This document shows positions 25,826 through 35,142 of a stretch of 64,000 bases of DNA, in pieces. Where the stretch lies: assembly GCA_963784995.1 (NCBI GenBank), contig CAWATZ010000014.1, forward strand, positions 62,001 through 126,000. Direction: 5' to 3'. The stretch's first letter is position 1, and each line of letters begins with the position of its first letter. This stretch comes from CAWATZ01 sp963784995 (GTDB lineage: Bacteria; Planctomycetota; Planctomycetia; Gemmatales; Gemmataceae). The position numbers were made by a program, and so were the translations under genes. The notes under the pieces are model-generated. The model was not told the DNA's origin. It was given only the letters and a program-made list of their open reading frames with translations, and did not search any database.

Positions 25826-27642
25826 GTCAGCCTGGAGACGGTGACCGGCGCATTGGCCGGTGCGTTGCTGATCGCGGAATGCACGGTCGTGGTGATCGAA
25901 TTGTAGGCAGAGGCGCCGGATGCCGCCGCCGCCAGGGAGTCTTTGCTGCTGGAATTGGAAAAGGCAACTCCGCCTGCGAAGGACACGACCGTGATCGTCG
26001 GCATCGACGTGGCGGTCACGGAGAGGCCGCCGGCTGACACGGTGGACTGGTCCACGTACGCCTGGACCCCTCCGATTCCCGGTGCCGCAGTGTGGTCCTC
26101 GATCGTGTTCTTGGCCACGGAGACGCCGATTGACACCGCTACGCCGGTGGCGCTGCCGCCGCTGAGCCCGACCGCGACCTCGATGCCGCCGGCAACCGCG
26201 GTGATCGTCGATTGGTCCGTGGCCGACACAGCAACCGCGCCGTACGTTTTTACCGAGCTATGATCCCGGATGGACGCCAGCACGTCCTTTTTGATCGTGT
26301 TGACGGTGATCGCGCCGGCCAGCGCGAAGGCGATGCCGCCGCCGGTCCCCGCGCCCTGAGCCCCGGCGACCGCACCGCCGATGGCAACTGCCACGATGTC
26401 CCCATTCGACTGGCCCGTCACGGAAACGTTGCCGGCAGCTGTCACCGTGATGTCATCAAGGTAAGCAGTGATGGAATTGTCAATGTTGTTGAAGGCAAAC
26501 GCCGCTCCGCCGGCCCCGGCCCCGGCCCCGGTTGTTTCGCTCTTGGACAGACCCACCGCGACGCCCCCGGCCACCGCGACAATCTTGGAATGGTCGTCGT
26601 TCGCCGTGACCGACAGACTGCCCGCGGAGATCGAATCCGTACCATCGCCGGCCACGTAGGCACTGACGTTGGCCGTGATCGTATCGACGGCCAGGCCGAT
26701 GGCGACAGCAAACCCAACGGGCGTGGCTTTCGAGTCGCTGGCTGACGGCGTGGCAAACGCCACCGCGATGCCGGCGGCCACCGCCGTGATGAAGGCCTGG
26801 TTCTCTGCCTGCACGGTCACGTCGCCGGTGATCGTTGCATCGGTATCGCTCAGGTAGGCTTTCACCGTGGGATTTACGTAGTTGACTGCAATACCGGCGC
26901 CGAAGCCGAGCGTACCGCCATAGGCAAGACTGCCGGCCACCGTGATGACGGAACTGGCATCGGTTGCCATGATGGCCAGGCTGTCCGCGGTGAACGGCCC
27001 GCCGCCGGTAACGTAAGCCTCGGTATCGGCTGTGATGGTGTTGACGGCCACGGAGCCGGCTATGCCAAAACCCCGTCTAGCCCCCGCCAGGCCGGCGGCG
27101 ATGGAGACGATACTCGCCCCGTCGGTCGCGGTCACCGTCGCCGCACCCGACCCGTTAGTCATGCTGGAACCCTGGACGACGGCATAGGTCGTTGTTTGCA
27201 CGAGGTTCACCGTCACCGCGCCGGCCAGCCCGAGCGCGGTGCCCGATTTCGTCGATACGGCCGCGCCGCCCGACACCGAGACGATCAAGGGGGAATCACT
27301 CGCGGTTACCTGAAGGCCCGCCACGTTGGAGAGGTTGAACTGGCTGACGTAGGCATAGGTGTGGTCGGTCACGATGTTGTCCGACACGCTGCCGGACACC
27401 GCAGCGCCATAATTCTTTCCGCCGGCAGCCTGCTGAGGATTACTGCCGCCTGACGACGCTCCGCTGCCGCCTGACGACGCACCACTGGCACCTGACGACG
27501 CACCACTGCGCGCCTGACGACGCACCACTGGCGCCTGAGGAAACTGCCGGGGGAGGATTGCCCACCTTGGCCGCCGCCAGCGTGACCGTGACGAACACGC
27601 CCTCGTTGGTCGCCTTGACGACAGTTTCGTTGCTCGCGGCAT
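25381..27642 (-). CDS. Giant protein piece 7: beta-solenoid adhesin-like repeats
   Basis: The frame is in sense from about 27509 (the SGASGASSGG linker) to about 25614. The first roughly 45 codons and the last roughly 70 are out of frame. The core has about ten units of some 50 residues with the pattern 'A-x-V-N-x-I-x-x-x-x-x-A-Y-V...TVTAxDxSxIxxVAGGxAVGL', alternating small residues as expected of a beta-helix or beta-solenoid passenger. It then enters a 'GSGAEVTFTVGSGGAL' domain that is duplicated in the next piece. No cysteine or catalytic motif is present. It is part of the giant surface protein. Confidence 0.75.
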   Translation of the reverse strand: MPRATKLSSRRPTRACSSRSRWRRPRWAILPRQFPQAPVVRRQARSGASSGASGASSGGSGASSGGSNPQQAAGGKNYGAAVSGSVSDNIVTDHTYAYVSQFNLSNVAGLQVTASDSPLIVSVSGGAAVSTKSGTALGLAGAVTVNLVQTTTYAVVQGSSMTNGSGAATVTATDGASIVSIAAGLAGARRGFGIAGSVAVNTITADTEAYVTGGGPFTADSLAIMATDASSVITVAGSLAYGGTLGFGAGIAVNYVNPTVKAYLSDTDATITGDVTVQAENQAFITAVAAGIAVAFATPSASDSKATPVGFAVAIGLAVDTITANVSAYVAGDGTDSISAGSLSVTANDDHSKIVAVAGGVAVGLSKSETTGAGAGAGGAAFAFNNIDNSITAYLDDITVTAAGNVSVTGQSNGDIVAVAIGGAVAGAQGAGTGGGIAFALAGAITVNTIKKDVLASIRDHSSVKTYGAVAVSATDQSTITAVAGGIEVAVGLSGGSATGVAVSIGVSVAKNTIEDHTAAPGIGGVQAYVDQSTVSAGGLSVTATSMPTITVVSFAGGVAFSNSSSKDSLAAAASGASAYNSITTTVHSAISNAPANAPVTVSRLTGSGLGGSGAEVTFTVGSGGALQAITTTPGSGGFGYPANATFDLSVAGGGGAGGVVQATTNALGQVISFAPRRWRLVRVIRPRRMNPRQASDQVLKSRSRSAPAALCKPSRQLPRQVDPDTPPMPLSTLLLWAEAEAWSLQPPMPRVR

Positions 27643-30600
27643 CCAGAGAACCTGGACTGGTGCTGGGGGCTGACAGGGAATGATCGGTGCCCGTGGCCAC
27701 GGCCGCGTTCAGCGTCACGACCGGGCCGCCGGGCGTGAGCGACAGCGTGATGTGGGTGTTATCGACAACGTTGACGTAATACGTGGTGCCGTCGGTCAAC
27801 CCGCCAATGGGATTGCCGCCGCCGTCGTGGTAAACGACCGCTTGCTTATTCTGATAGACGTTGGCATCGGGCACCTGGATCTGGTTGCCGGCCACGGTCG
27901 GATCGGCCTGGAACGGCCTGGCGAGCGATTGCAAGCCGGAGGCGGTTGTGGCATCGAGATTCACGTAAACGCCGCTCATGGCGTTCGCCAGCGTGCTGGC
28001 CAGGCGAATGACCTCGTCGGGTTGGGCGGGGGTGCCGGCGGTGACGACAATCACGTAATAGGCGTTCTCGTTGGCCAACCCGCCAATGTTGTTGCCGCCG
28101 CCGTCGTTGTAATAGACCTGATCGCCGGTCACGAACCCGGCGTTGTAGCCGAGATTGATGGTCGAGACCGTCGTGGTATCGCCGCCAGTCACGGCGGTTT
28201 GCGGGTTGATGGCGACGCGCAGGCTGTGCTGGGTGCCGGTGGCCTTGCTCGGGTCCAGCTGGATCATCGTTCCGGCCAGGTTCGTCGGGTTGGTGGACAG
28301 CTCGACGGTGGTGCTGTTGACCACGGTGACGTAATACGTGCCCCCATCCGTCAAACCGGTGCTGCTGTTCACCACGCCAATGGGCGTGCCGCCGCCGGCG
28401 CTGTAAATGACGGCTTGCCCGGTGGAGAATCCGTCATCGTAGCCGAGGTCCAGCTGTGTGGGGTTGGTGCTGCTCACAGCCGACGACGGGTCGAAGATGG
28501 CCCCAAACCCACTGCTCGAGCCGGAAGTTGCGGTCGGCGTTATGGTAATGACCTTGGGCGTGGGCAGCGTTGCGTCGGCCGACGTGGCCGCCAGCTGGAA
28601 GGCGTCCGGGTTGCTGACGTCGGGCACGACGTAGTAAACGGTGTTGTTGGTCAAGCCGGGAATCACCGGGTCGTTCCCGGCGGAATAGTACACTGCCTGT
28701 CCCGCGGTGAAACCATCCACGTAGCCGACGTTGATGCTGTCGTACGTGCTGGTGACGGCGCCCGTATAGGATGGCAGCGTGCTGTGGCCGCCGGTCAGGG
28801 AGTCGGTATAGTTAACCACGGCGCCGCTGATGATCCAGGCGTTGTCGGGGCCCGCGTTGACCACCTGGGCCGACACTCCGTTGAGCTTGTTGAGGGCCGT
28901 TTGCACGACGGAAGCGTCGGCGTTGTAGGCTATGGGACCCGTTGTCTCAGGCGTGCCGTTGACGGTCACGGTCAGCGTGAAGGTGCCGCTCGTGGCATTG
29001 TTGGACAGCTTCTGGGATCCGGCCGGGCTGAAGACCCGACCGAGGCTGTCGCGGACCCCCGTGTTGCCCGTGGCATCGAGAGCCAGGCGCAGACTGCTGC
29101 CCGACCCCGCCGTGCTCTTGGTCAGCTGGATCGCCGTGAGATTCTGCGCATCCTGGAACGTGCTGGCCAGTTTCACGTGGGTGGCGTCCACACGGATCAC
29201 GTAATAGGTCGTGCCGTCGGTCAGACCGAAGAGGTTGACGCCCGAACCCGCGTGGTATTGCACCGCATCGCCGGTCACAAAGCCGTCGTCGTAACCCAGA
29301 TTGATGGTCTCTTTGTCGCTGCCGAGAGCCGTGTAATCAAAAGCGATCGATGGCCCGGTGTCGATGACGCCCTGCGCCGCAGCGGCTGCCGCTTCAGCCT
29401 CCGCGGCAGTACGTCCCAGCGTGACCGTGGTGGGGGAGACCGTCCACACGTAGTAGAAGCCCCCGTCGCTCAGGCCTTGGATCGGATCATCGCCGTTGTC
29501 GCTGTAGATCACCTGGTCGCCGTTGCCGAAGCCATTGCCGTAGCCCAGATCGATGGTATCCAGAAAGTTATTGACCCCCGTATCGGGGGTGAAGGTGCCG
29601 CCGCCGAGCGTGAGGACCTGATTGCCGATGAGGGCCTGGGTATTGCGGGTGATGTCGTTGATGCCCACCGTCACGCCAACGCCGACGCTGGTGCCGATGC
29701 TCACGCCGCCGGCGATGTTGACGTTGAGGGGATTGTCGTCGGCATAGACAATCACCGGCCCCGTGGTTGCGACGGTCGCCCCGACCGCGATCTGTGCGGT
29801 GGTCGTGTCGTCCATGCTCACATAAGTGACCACGCCGTTGACGGAAAACCCATTCTGGGCCGTGCCGCCGGCCACGCCGAGCGTGATGTTCCTGGTCTGG
29901 GCCTGAGCCTGGACGTTGAGGCTAGAGGCGTTCACCTGGGCGCCGGATTCGATGATTGCCAGGGTGGTGGGGGTGTACAGCACGGCCGAACCCGATCCGC
30001 CAACGCCGTTGTTGTTGCCTTTGCCGTTATCGGTGCCGCTATTGTTGCCCTTATTTAACTTGTTAAGATTGAACAACAAGGGGAGCGTGAGTTCCGGGAT
30101 AACGCCGACCAGGTTCACGGTCTCGACATTGGTATTCGCCAGGACGCTGACCGTTTGGGCCGAGTTCAGCTGACTGACGGGAGTGGCTTGATTGATCATC
30201 GCCCCCGAATCAATCTGCGCGGTGGCGCCGGTGGTCAGTTCGAGCACGCCCACCGAAAACGCCACACCCGTTTTCGTGCCCCTGGCCTGGGTCTGGGTGA
30301 AGCTCGTGAAGAAGCCGCTGGAGCCCAGGTCGCCCCCCAGTTCCTGGAAAAGGAACTGAAAGCCCTGCAGGCCTCCGCCGCCGGTCAGGCCGCCAGCATT
30401 CGGCGTGATGTTGGACCAGGGCAATGAATAGGGCAGCTGCGTGTTGGCGGACACCAGGATGCTGCCGCCGGCATTCACGCTCGCTCCGCTTTCCACCTCG
30501 GCATCCGAGTTGTTCACGTAGTTGCCGAATGTCACCGCAATGGTGACAAAGGATTGGCCTGCTTTCGGCGGAACCACCGCTGATTGCGGGACAAACTTCT

Positions 30601-33541
30601 GTCCTGCTTTTTGTTCAGTTTGTGCGTCATTCGGGTAGGCAAACGCCTGTCCTTCGACGCTGGGAGTGTCGCTCACGTTGCCCTCGAGCTGCACGTTGCC
30701 GCCGGCGTTGACGGTGCCGGAAATCGTCGCCGTGGCGGTATTCGTGTCGTTGCTCACCAAAAAGAGGAAAGAGCCTCCAGAGTGCCCGACGAAGCTGGCC
30801 GGTTGTGTGAGTTTTGTTATTTTGTCATTAATCTTGGTCAGAATTTGATGTCCAAGAATGGACCCGACGAGAGACTGCAAGGCGAGGGCAAAATCCGAGT
30901 TTTGCGTACCTGCATCAAACACGGTTCGCGCTGCCGCGAGGCCCGTCAATACGTGATTAGCATTGTTGCTGAAGGCAAGATTGCCAATCTGGATGTTCGC
31001 GTTTTCGCCGTCCGAGCCGCCAATCGTCTGGGCGATGACGTTGACGTTGCCGTTGCTGCTCGTCACGGTGCCATTGACGTAGGCCTGGGCGGTCTCGTTG
31101 TCATCGGACCAGAGGAAACCAAAGGCAAACGGAGCTTGAGGGTTCTGACCGCTAATGGCCGTGGTCACGGTTTTGTTGATGGTCGCCCAGACATTCGCGT
31201 CGCCACCCGCCGTGACGACAGCACTCTTGCCGATCGTCGTGGTCGCTGTCGATTGGACGTTGGTGTAGGCGCCGGTAATGTAAGCGTTGAACTGGTTATT
31301 CACGGTGCTGTTGGCGGTGTTGTTGACGATCGAGTCGATGCCGACGCTTCCCGTATCGGAGACAACGCTGCCTTCAACGTCAACTGTGGCGGTGGCAACG
31401 GAATTGGTGAAGCCAAAGCCGATGTAAAGCCCCGCAGTATAAGACACCGCCGCGGCATTGGCATACGCCTCGGTCAACACGTTGCCGCCGTCGGCGACGA
31501 TCGACGACCCGGCAGCCAGCGTGACGTGGGCGGTCGCCTGGGCCAGCGTGGCGCCAATCTCCAGCCGGAAATTGAGAAGACCGAGCAAACCAGTTGAAAA
31601 CCCCGTGGCAGTTTGCGACGGGATCAGTGTATCGTTGTTTTCCGCCACGGAAAGGATGCTGACGTTTCGGCCCTCGATGACCGCGTTGGGGTTGACGGTG
31701 ATGGACGTGCTGGCGTAGTTGCTGGCCCAGGCAGCCGCAAACTCCTTATCCTCAGCGGATAAAGTGATGTCCCCGCCGGCGTTGGTCTGCAGGCCGGTGA
31801 CCGTGAACGTGATGGCAGTTGAAGCAGTTGAGAACGCGGCCAAAGGTTCCTTGATGAGGATGATGTCACCGAGGGCGTAACCGGTGCCTGGCGAACTCAG
31901 CTCGAGTGTCGGGTTGCCGCCGTTATCGACGGTCACGTTGACCGTCATCCCGCTTCCGCTTCCGGTGAGGGCCGTCGTGGCAACGTCGCGGTAGACCGCG
32001 CCAGCCGTCCACGTATAGAAGGGGGAAGGAGTGCTAAGGCCGCCGAGGTTTGCCGTGGCCTGCGCGCCCGACCCGCCGCCGCCACCCGTGAAGCTGACCG
32101 TCGGAGCGCTCGTATAGCCCGAGCCGGGGTTGGTGATGTTGACGCCCGTGACGATACCCGTGATGTTGGCGGTGCCGGTCGCCTGCGTGGTGGCGCCGCC
32201 GCCAGAGAAGGTGACGGTCGGGGCCGAGGTGTAGCCGCTGCCGACGTTGGTGATGCGGACGCTGGTGACCACGCCTCCGGAGAGGATGGCGGTGCCGGCA
32301 GCGCCGGTGCCGCCACCGCCGCTGAAGATGACGTTCGGGGCCGAAGTATAGCCGCTGCCGCCCGAGTTGAGGGTGACGCTTGTCACGGTTTCGGTGAGGA
32401 TGGCGGTGCCGGCCGCGCCGGTGCCGCCGCCGCCGATGAACGCCACACTCGGAGCCGAGGTGTAACCCGTGATGTTGGCGGTGCCGGTCGCCTGCGTGGT
32501 GGCGCCGCCGCCAGAGAAGGTGACAGTCGGGGCCGAGGTGTAGCCGCTGCCGAAGTTGGTGATGAGAACGCTGGTGACCACGCCTCCGGAGATGGTGGCG
32601 ATGCCGACGGCGCCGGTGCCGCCACCGCCGCTGAAGGTGACGTTCGGGGCCGAAGTATAGCCGCTGCCGCGCGAGTTGAGGGTGACGCTTGTCACGGTGT
32701 AGTTCCCGACGACCGGCACGAAAACACTGGCCACGCCCATGGTCGAGGGAGTTCCCGAATCACCCGGCGTCAGGTCAGGCGTTGATCCAGTCCCCTCGAT
32801 GCTCTGGACGCTTATCGTGATGGGTGCGACGGGATAGGAAGAATTGTAGGAACCGCTGCCCGGTTCCACGATCTCGACGGTGTCGCCATTGGCGTAGCCG
32901 GTCCCCGGTGAGTGCAGAGACACCGTGGGGTTGCCGTATTGATCGGTGGTGACGTCGACCGTGAGCCCGGTGCCGTTGCCGGGGGTGCCATAGACGGTGG
33001 TGTCCGTGCCGGGGGCGAGGCCCGGGGAACTGACGCTCGTGGTGGCGACATTGGTGTAGGTCTGATTGGGCGCCCAGTTGTACAGATAGGATTGATTGCC
33101 GATGGTCAGGGGAATGCGCGCGGGATCGGCGAAGCTCTCGATCTGGAATGTGAATGTGCTGCCTGCGTTCCCGGCCGGCGGCGCGACGGTGAGCGTATCT
33201 CCAAGCTGGTAGCCGGAGCCGGATGCATTAATAACCGCCGTCGGCTTGCCGTTGTTGTCGGTGGTCACGTTGACCGTGAGCCCGGTGCCGCCGCCGCCGG
33301 TGGTGGCAAGATTGTTGAAGGGGGGCCCGGAAGCGTTTGGGGTCCAGCTTAGAGTGGGCGTCGTCTGATTGCCGATGGTCGCGGGAATGCGCACGGGATC
33401 GGCGAGGCTCTCGATCTGGAATGTGAAGAAAGTGCCTGTGTTCCCGGCCGGCGGCGCGACGGTGATCGTATCTCCAACCTTGTAGCCGGAGCCGGGTGTA
33501 CTAATAACCGCCGTCGGAGTTCCGTTGCTGCTGGTCGTCAC
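27440..33541 (-). CDS. Giant protein piece 6: tandem repeats, GSGYTSAP repeats, beta-solenoid and 'GLTDGTTYYV' repeats
   Basis: This is a 2033-codon piece. In order it holds the remaining 272-bp tandem units (33.5-33.0 kb), about seven GSGYTSAPxVTFSGGGG units (32.7-32.0 kb), a long hydrophobic/small-residue beta-solenoid-like region (31.9-29.6 kb) and about seven units of 60-75 residues with the core 'GLTDGxTYYVxVVDxTxxxL' (29.6-27.7 kb). It ends in a Ser/Gly/Ala linker encoded by a 21-bp tandem repeat. Sense leaves this frame inside that linker, where one of four units is 22 bp long, so the last 15 or so residues (QWCVVRCQW...) are artefactual. Confidence 0.8.
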   Translation of the reverse strand: MTTSSNGTPTAVISTPGSGYKVGDTITVAPPAGNTGTFFTFQIESLADPVRIPATIGNQTTPTLSWTPNASGPPFNNLATTGGGGTGLTVNVTTDNNGKPTAVINASGSGYQLGDTLTVAPPAGNAGSTFTFQIESFADPARIPLTIGNQSYLYNWAPNQTYTNVATTSVSSPGLAPGTDTTVYGTPGNGTGLTVDVTTDQYGNPTVSLHSPGTGYANGDTVEIVEPGSGSYNSSYPVAPITISVQSIEGTGSTPDLTPGDSGTPSTMGVASVFVPVVGNYTVTSVTLNSRGSGYTSAPNVTFSGGGGTGAVGIATISGGVVTSVLITNFGSGYTSAPTVTFSGGGATTQATGTANITGYTSAPSVAFIGGGGTGAAGTAILTETVTSVTLNSGGSGYTSAPNVIFSGGGGTGAAGTAILSGGVVTSVRITNVGSGYTSAPTVTFSGGGATTQATGTANITGIVTGVNITNPGSGYTSAPTVSFTGGGGGSGAQATANLGGLSTPSPFYTWTAGAVYRDVATTALTGSGSGMTVNVTVDNGGNPTLELSSPGTGYALGDIILIKEPLAAFSTASTAITFTVTGLQTNAGGDITLSAEDKEFAAAWASNYASTSITVNPNAVIEGRNVSILSVAENNDTLIPSQTATGFSTGLLGLLNFRLEIGATLAQATAHVTLAAGSSIVADGGNVLTEAYANAAAVSYTAGLYIGFGFTNSVATATVDVEGSVVSDTGSVGIDSIVNNTANSTVNNQFNAYITGAYTNVQSTATTTIGKSAVVTAGGDANVWATINKTVTTAISGQNPQAPFAFGFLWSDDNETAQAYVNGTVTSSNGNVNVIAQTIGGSDGENANIQIGNLAFSNNANHVLTGLAAARTVFDAGTQNSDFALALQSLVGSILGHQILTKINDKITKLTQPASFVGHSGGSFLFLVSNDTNTATATISGTVNAGGNVQLEGNVSDTPSVEGQAFAYPNDAQTEQKAGQKFVPQSAVVPPKAGQSFVTIAVTFGNYVNNSDAEVESGASVNAGGSILVSANTQLPYSLPWSNITPNAGGLTGGGGLQGFQFLFQELGGDLGSSGFFTSFTQTQARGTKTGVAFSVGVLELTTGATAQIDSGAMINQATPVSQLNSAQTVSVLANTNVETVNLVGVIPELTLPLLFNLNKLNKGNNSGTDNGKGNNNGVGGSGSAVLYTPTTLAIIESGAQVNASSLNVQAQAQTRNITLGVAGGTAQNGFSVNGVVTYVSMDDTTTAQIAVGATVATTGPVIVYADDNPLNVNIAGGVSIGTSVGVGVTVGINDITRNTQALIGNQVLTLGGGTFTPDTGVNNFLDTIDLGYGNGFGNGDQVIYSDNGDDPIQGLSDGGFYYVWTVSPTTVTLGRTAAEAEAAAAAAQGVIDTGPSIAFDYTALGSDKETINLGYDDGFVTGDAVQYHAGSGVNLFGLTDGTTYYVIRVDATHVKLASTFQDAQNLTAIQLTKSTAGSGSSLRLALDATGNTGVRDSLGRVFSPAGSQKLSNNATSGTFTLTVTVNGTPETTGPIAYNADASVVQTALNKLNGVSAQVVNAGPDNAWIISGAVVNYTDSLTGGHSTLPSYTGAVTSTYDSINVGYVDGFTAGQAVYYSAGNDPVIPGLTNNTVYYVVPDVSNPDAFQLAATSADATLPTPKVITITPTATSGSSSGFGAIFDPSSAVSSTNPTQLDLGYDDGFSTGQAVIYSAGGGTPIGVVNSSTGLTDGGTYYVTVVNSTTVELSTNPTNLAGTMIQLDPSKATGTQHSLRVAINPQTAVTGGDTTTVSTINLGYNAGFVTGDQVYYNDGGGNNIGGLANENAYYVIVVTAGTPAQPDEVIRLASTLANAMSGVYVNLDATTASGLQSLARPFQADPTVAGNQIQVPDANVYQNKQAVVYHDGGGNPIGGLTDGTTYYVNVVDNTHITLSLTPGGPVVTLNAAVATGTDHSLSAPSTSPGSLDAASNETVVKATNEGVFVTVTLAAAKVGNPPPAVSSGASGASSGAQWCVVRCQWCVVRRQRSVVRRQ
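27451..27535 (-). repeat. Four 21-bp tandem repeats encoding an SGASGAS linker; one unit is 22 bp
   Basis: Plus-strand units beginning TGACGACGC start at 27451 (21 bp), 27472 (21 bp), 27493 (22 bp) and 27515 (21 bp). Each 21-bp unit encodes seven linker residues (S-S-G-A-S-G-A type). The extra base in the third unit is exactly what breaks the frame between pieces 6 and 7. Confidence 0.85.
31990..32700 (-). repeat. About seven GSGYTSAPxVTFSGGGG repeats
   Basis: Units of 35-45 residues read 'VTSVxITNxGSGYTSAPTVTFSGGGGTGAxGTAxLSGG'. DNA blocks are nearly identical between neighbouring units (for example around 32160-32240 and 32480-32560), which suggests recent tandem duplication. One unit is shortened (GYTSAPSVAF follows directly after NIT). 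Confidence 0.75.
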
Positions 33542-34230
33542 GTTGACCGTGAGCCCGGTGCCGCTGCCGCCGGTGGTGGCAAGATTGTTGAAGAGGCCCC
33601 CGGAAACGTTGGGGGCCCAGCTTTGAGCGGGCGTCGTCTGATTGCCGATGGTCGCGGGAATGCGCGGGATCGGCGGGGAGGCTCGCGATCTTGAATGTAA
33701 ACGAACTGCCTGTGTTCCCGGCCGGCGGCGCGACGGTGATCACATCACCAACCTGGTAGCCGAAGCCGGATGCATTAATAACCGCCGTCGGCTTGCCGTT
33801 GATGTCGGTGGTCACATTGACCGTGAGCCCGGTGCCGCTGCCGCCGGTGGTGGCAAGATTGTTGAAGGGGGCCCCGGAAACGTTGGGGGCCCAGCTGTGA
33901 GCGGGCGTCGTTTGATTGCCGATGGTCGCGGGAATGCGCCCGGCGAGGCTCTCGATCTGGAATGTGAATGTGCTGCCTGCTTGCCCGGCCGGCGGCGCGA
34001 CGGTGATCTTATCTCCGACCTGGTAGCCGGAGCCGGGTGTACTAATAACCGCCGTCGGCTTGCCGTTGATGTCGGTGGTCACATTGACCGTGAGCCCGGT
34101 GCCGCTGCCGCCGGTGGTGGCAAGATTGTTGAAGAGGACGGCGGAGACCCAGCTTTGAACAGGCGTCGTCTGATTGCCGATGGTCCCGGGAATGCCCGAA
34201 CCCGTAGCCTGGTCGTCATAGCTTAGCAAC
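33070..34230 (-). repeat. Five 272-bp tandem repeats (GNQTTP / GLTVNVTT / VAPPAG)
   Basis: The plus-strand marker GATTGCCGATGGTC recurs at about 33094, 33366, 33640, 33914 and 34172, giving a period of about 272 bp (roughly 90 residues). Copies are highly similar at DNA level; the first (33.07 kb) is the most diverged. The repeat crosses the junction between pieces 5 and 6. Confidence 0.8.
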
Positions 34231-34499
34231 TGAGCGCCGGTGCCAATGCTGATGTTGGCGGCCGCGAGGGAGATGTTTCCGGAAGGGCCGGTTGACGTCC
34301 CCGAAACACCGCCATTCGCTGTTTTTCGAGTGGAGAGGATCACGCCCGGATCCACGGTGATGGTGCCGCTGCTATTCGTGTCGGTGATGCTGCCGCCATC
34401 GGTGTAAATGTTGCCCGAGAACTCGAATTGTTTCCCGCTGAGATTCAGGGGGGCGCCTTCCGTATTTTGCGCCGATGGTGATGGGGGCGTTGCCCGCAC
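33501..34499 (-). CDS. Giant protein piece 5: start of the 272-bp tandem repeats
   Basis: This 332-codon piece is in sense from about 34465 to 33665. After 'TDTNSSGTITVDPGVILSTRK' come the first two of five tandem units of about 90 residues. Each unit contains 'ATIGNQTTPxxSWxPN', 'GTGLTVNVTTDxNGKPTAVI' and 'GYQVGDxITVAPPAG'. The frame is lost in the second unit at 33661-33668, where the plus strand reads TGCGCGGG while the sister copy at 33113 reads TGCGCGCGGG. A 2-bp loss in the GC dinucleotide run explains the shift. The final 45 residues are out of frame. Confidence 0.7.
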   Translation of the reverse strand: MRATPPSPSAQNTEGAPLNLSGKQFEFSGNIYTDGGSITDTNSSGTITVDPGVILSTRKTANGGVSGTSTGPSGNISLAAANISIGTGAQLLSYDDQATGSGIPGTIGNQTTPVQSWVSAVLFNNLATTGGSGTGLTVNVTTDINGKPTAVISTPGSGYQVGDKITVAPPAGQAGSTFTFQIESLAGRIPATIGNQTTPAHSWAPNVSGAPFNNLATTGGSGTGLTVNVTTDINGKPTAVINASGFGYQVGDVITVAPPAGNTGSSFTFKIASLPADPAHSRDHRQSDDARSKLGPQRFRGPLQQSCHHRRQRHRAHGQRDDQQQRNSDGGY

Positions 34500-35142
34500 C
34501 CACGAGGTTGAACATTTCGGAGGACGAAGACAGCGTGACCGTCAGCGACTCTCCCTCGGACATTGGCGCAGAGGGGGAATTGTAATTCCACACGGGGTTG
34601 GTGTCGCTCACCACGTACTGCAGCTGGTTGCTTTTACTTTGATTGTCGGCCAGGCCCTCGTCCAGCACGCCGCCAACAACCGTCAGCACGTTGGGAACCG
34701 ACGTATCTTCAATAATTGGATTCTCGATGCCTACGAAGGAAAAGGAAGTGGTGCTATCGCCGGCAAAAACACTGCTCGGCGACATCGTGCCGCCCTGCGG
34801 TCCGGGAGCTCCGGCGGTGCCGAATTCCACCAGGGCCAGTGTGCCGCGCAAGGTGGGATCCTCGGTGGGGTCCTCGATGGCCAGAGCGTTGATGCCGCCG
34901 ATCCCGCCGGCACTGGCGCCGCCGGTGACCTTGCCGCTGATGCTGCCGGTGGCCCGCACGATGAAGGCGTCGCTGGTGCCGGCCGGACCGGTCAAGTTCG
35001 CAAACCCGGCAAAGGTAACCGGCAGTGCGGCCGGAACACCGCTCAGGATGATCGTGCCGGAGTTGGCGCCGGTGATTTCCCAGTTCGCATTTTGACTCGG
35101 CCCGATCAAGGTATTGATCGTGGCGCCGGCAGGTTCCAGCAT
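34372..35142 (-). CDS. Giant protein piece 4
   Basis: This 256-codon piece continues from piece 3. It contains an NxWxITGANSGT block, a 'GxANLTGPAGTSDAFIV' segment and a beta-sandwich-like stretch ending VGAGNAPITIGA. The sense breaks at an A4 run (T4 on the plus strand, 34465-34468). Removing one A gives I-G-A-N-T-E-G-A-P-L-N and joins piece 5, so the last roughly 28 residues of this frame (KYGRRPPES...) are spurious. It is a frameshift fragment of the giant gene. Confidence 0.7.
   Translation of the reverse strand: MLEPAGATINTLIGPSQNANWEITGANSGTIILSGVPAALPVTFAGFANLTGPAGTSDAFIVRATGSISGKVTGGASAGGIGGINALAIEDPTEDPTLRGTLALVEFGTAGAPGPQGGTMSPSSVFAGDSTTSFSFVGIENPIIEDTSVPNVLTVVGGVLDEGLADNQSKSNQLQYVVSDTNPVWNYNSPSAPMSEGESLTVTLSSSSEMFNLVGAGNAPITIGAKYGRRPPESQRETIRVLGQHLHRWRQHHRHE

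Noticed and set aside
33070..34230. CRISPR array
   Set aside because: The repeats are 272 bp long, contiguous and coding in frame; there are no short repeats with unique spacers, and no cas genes.
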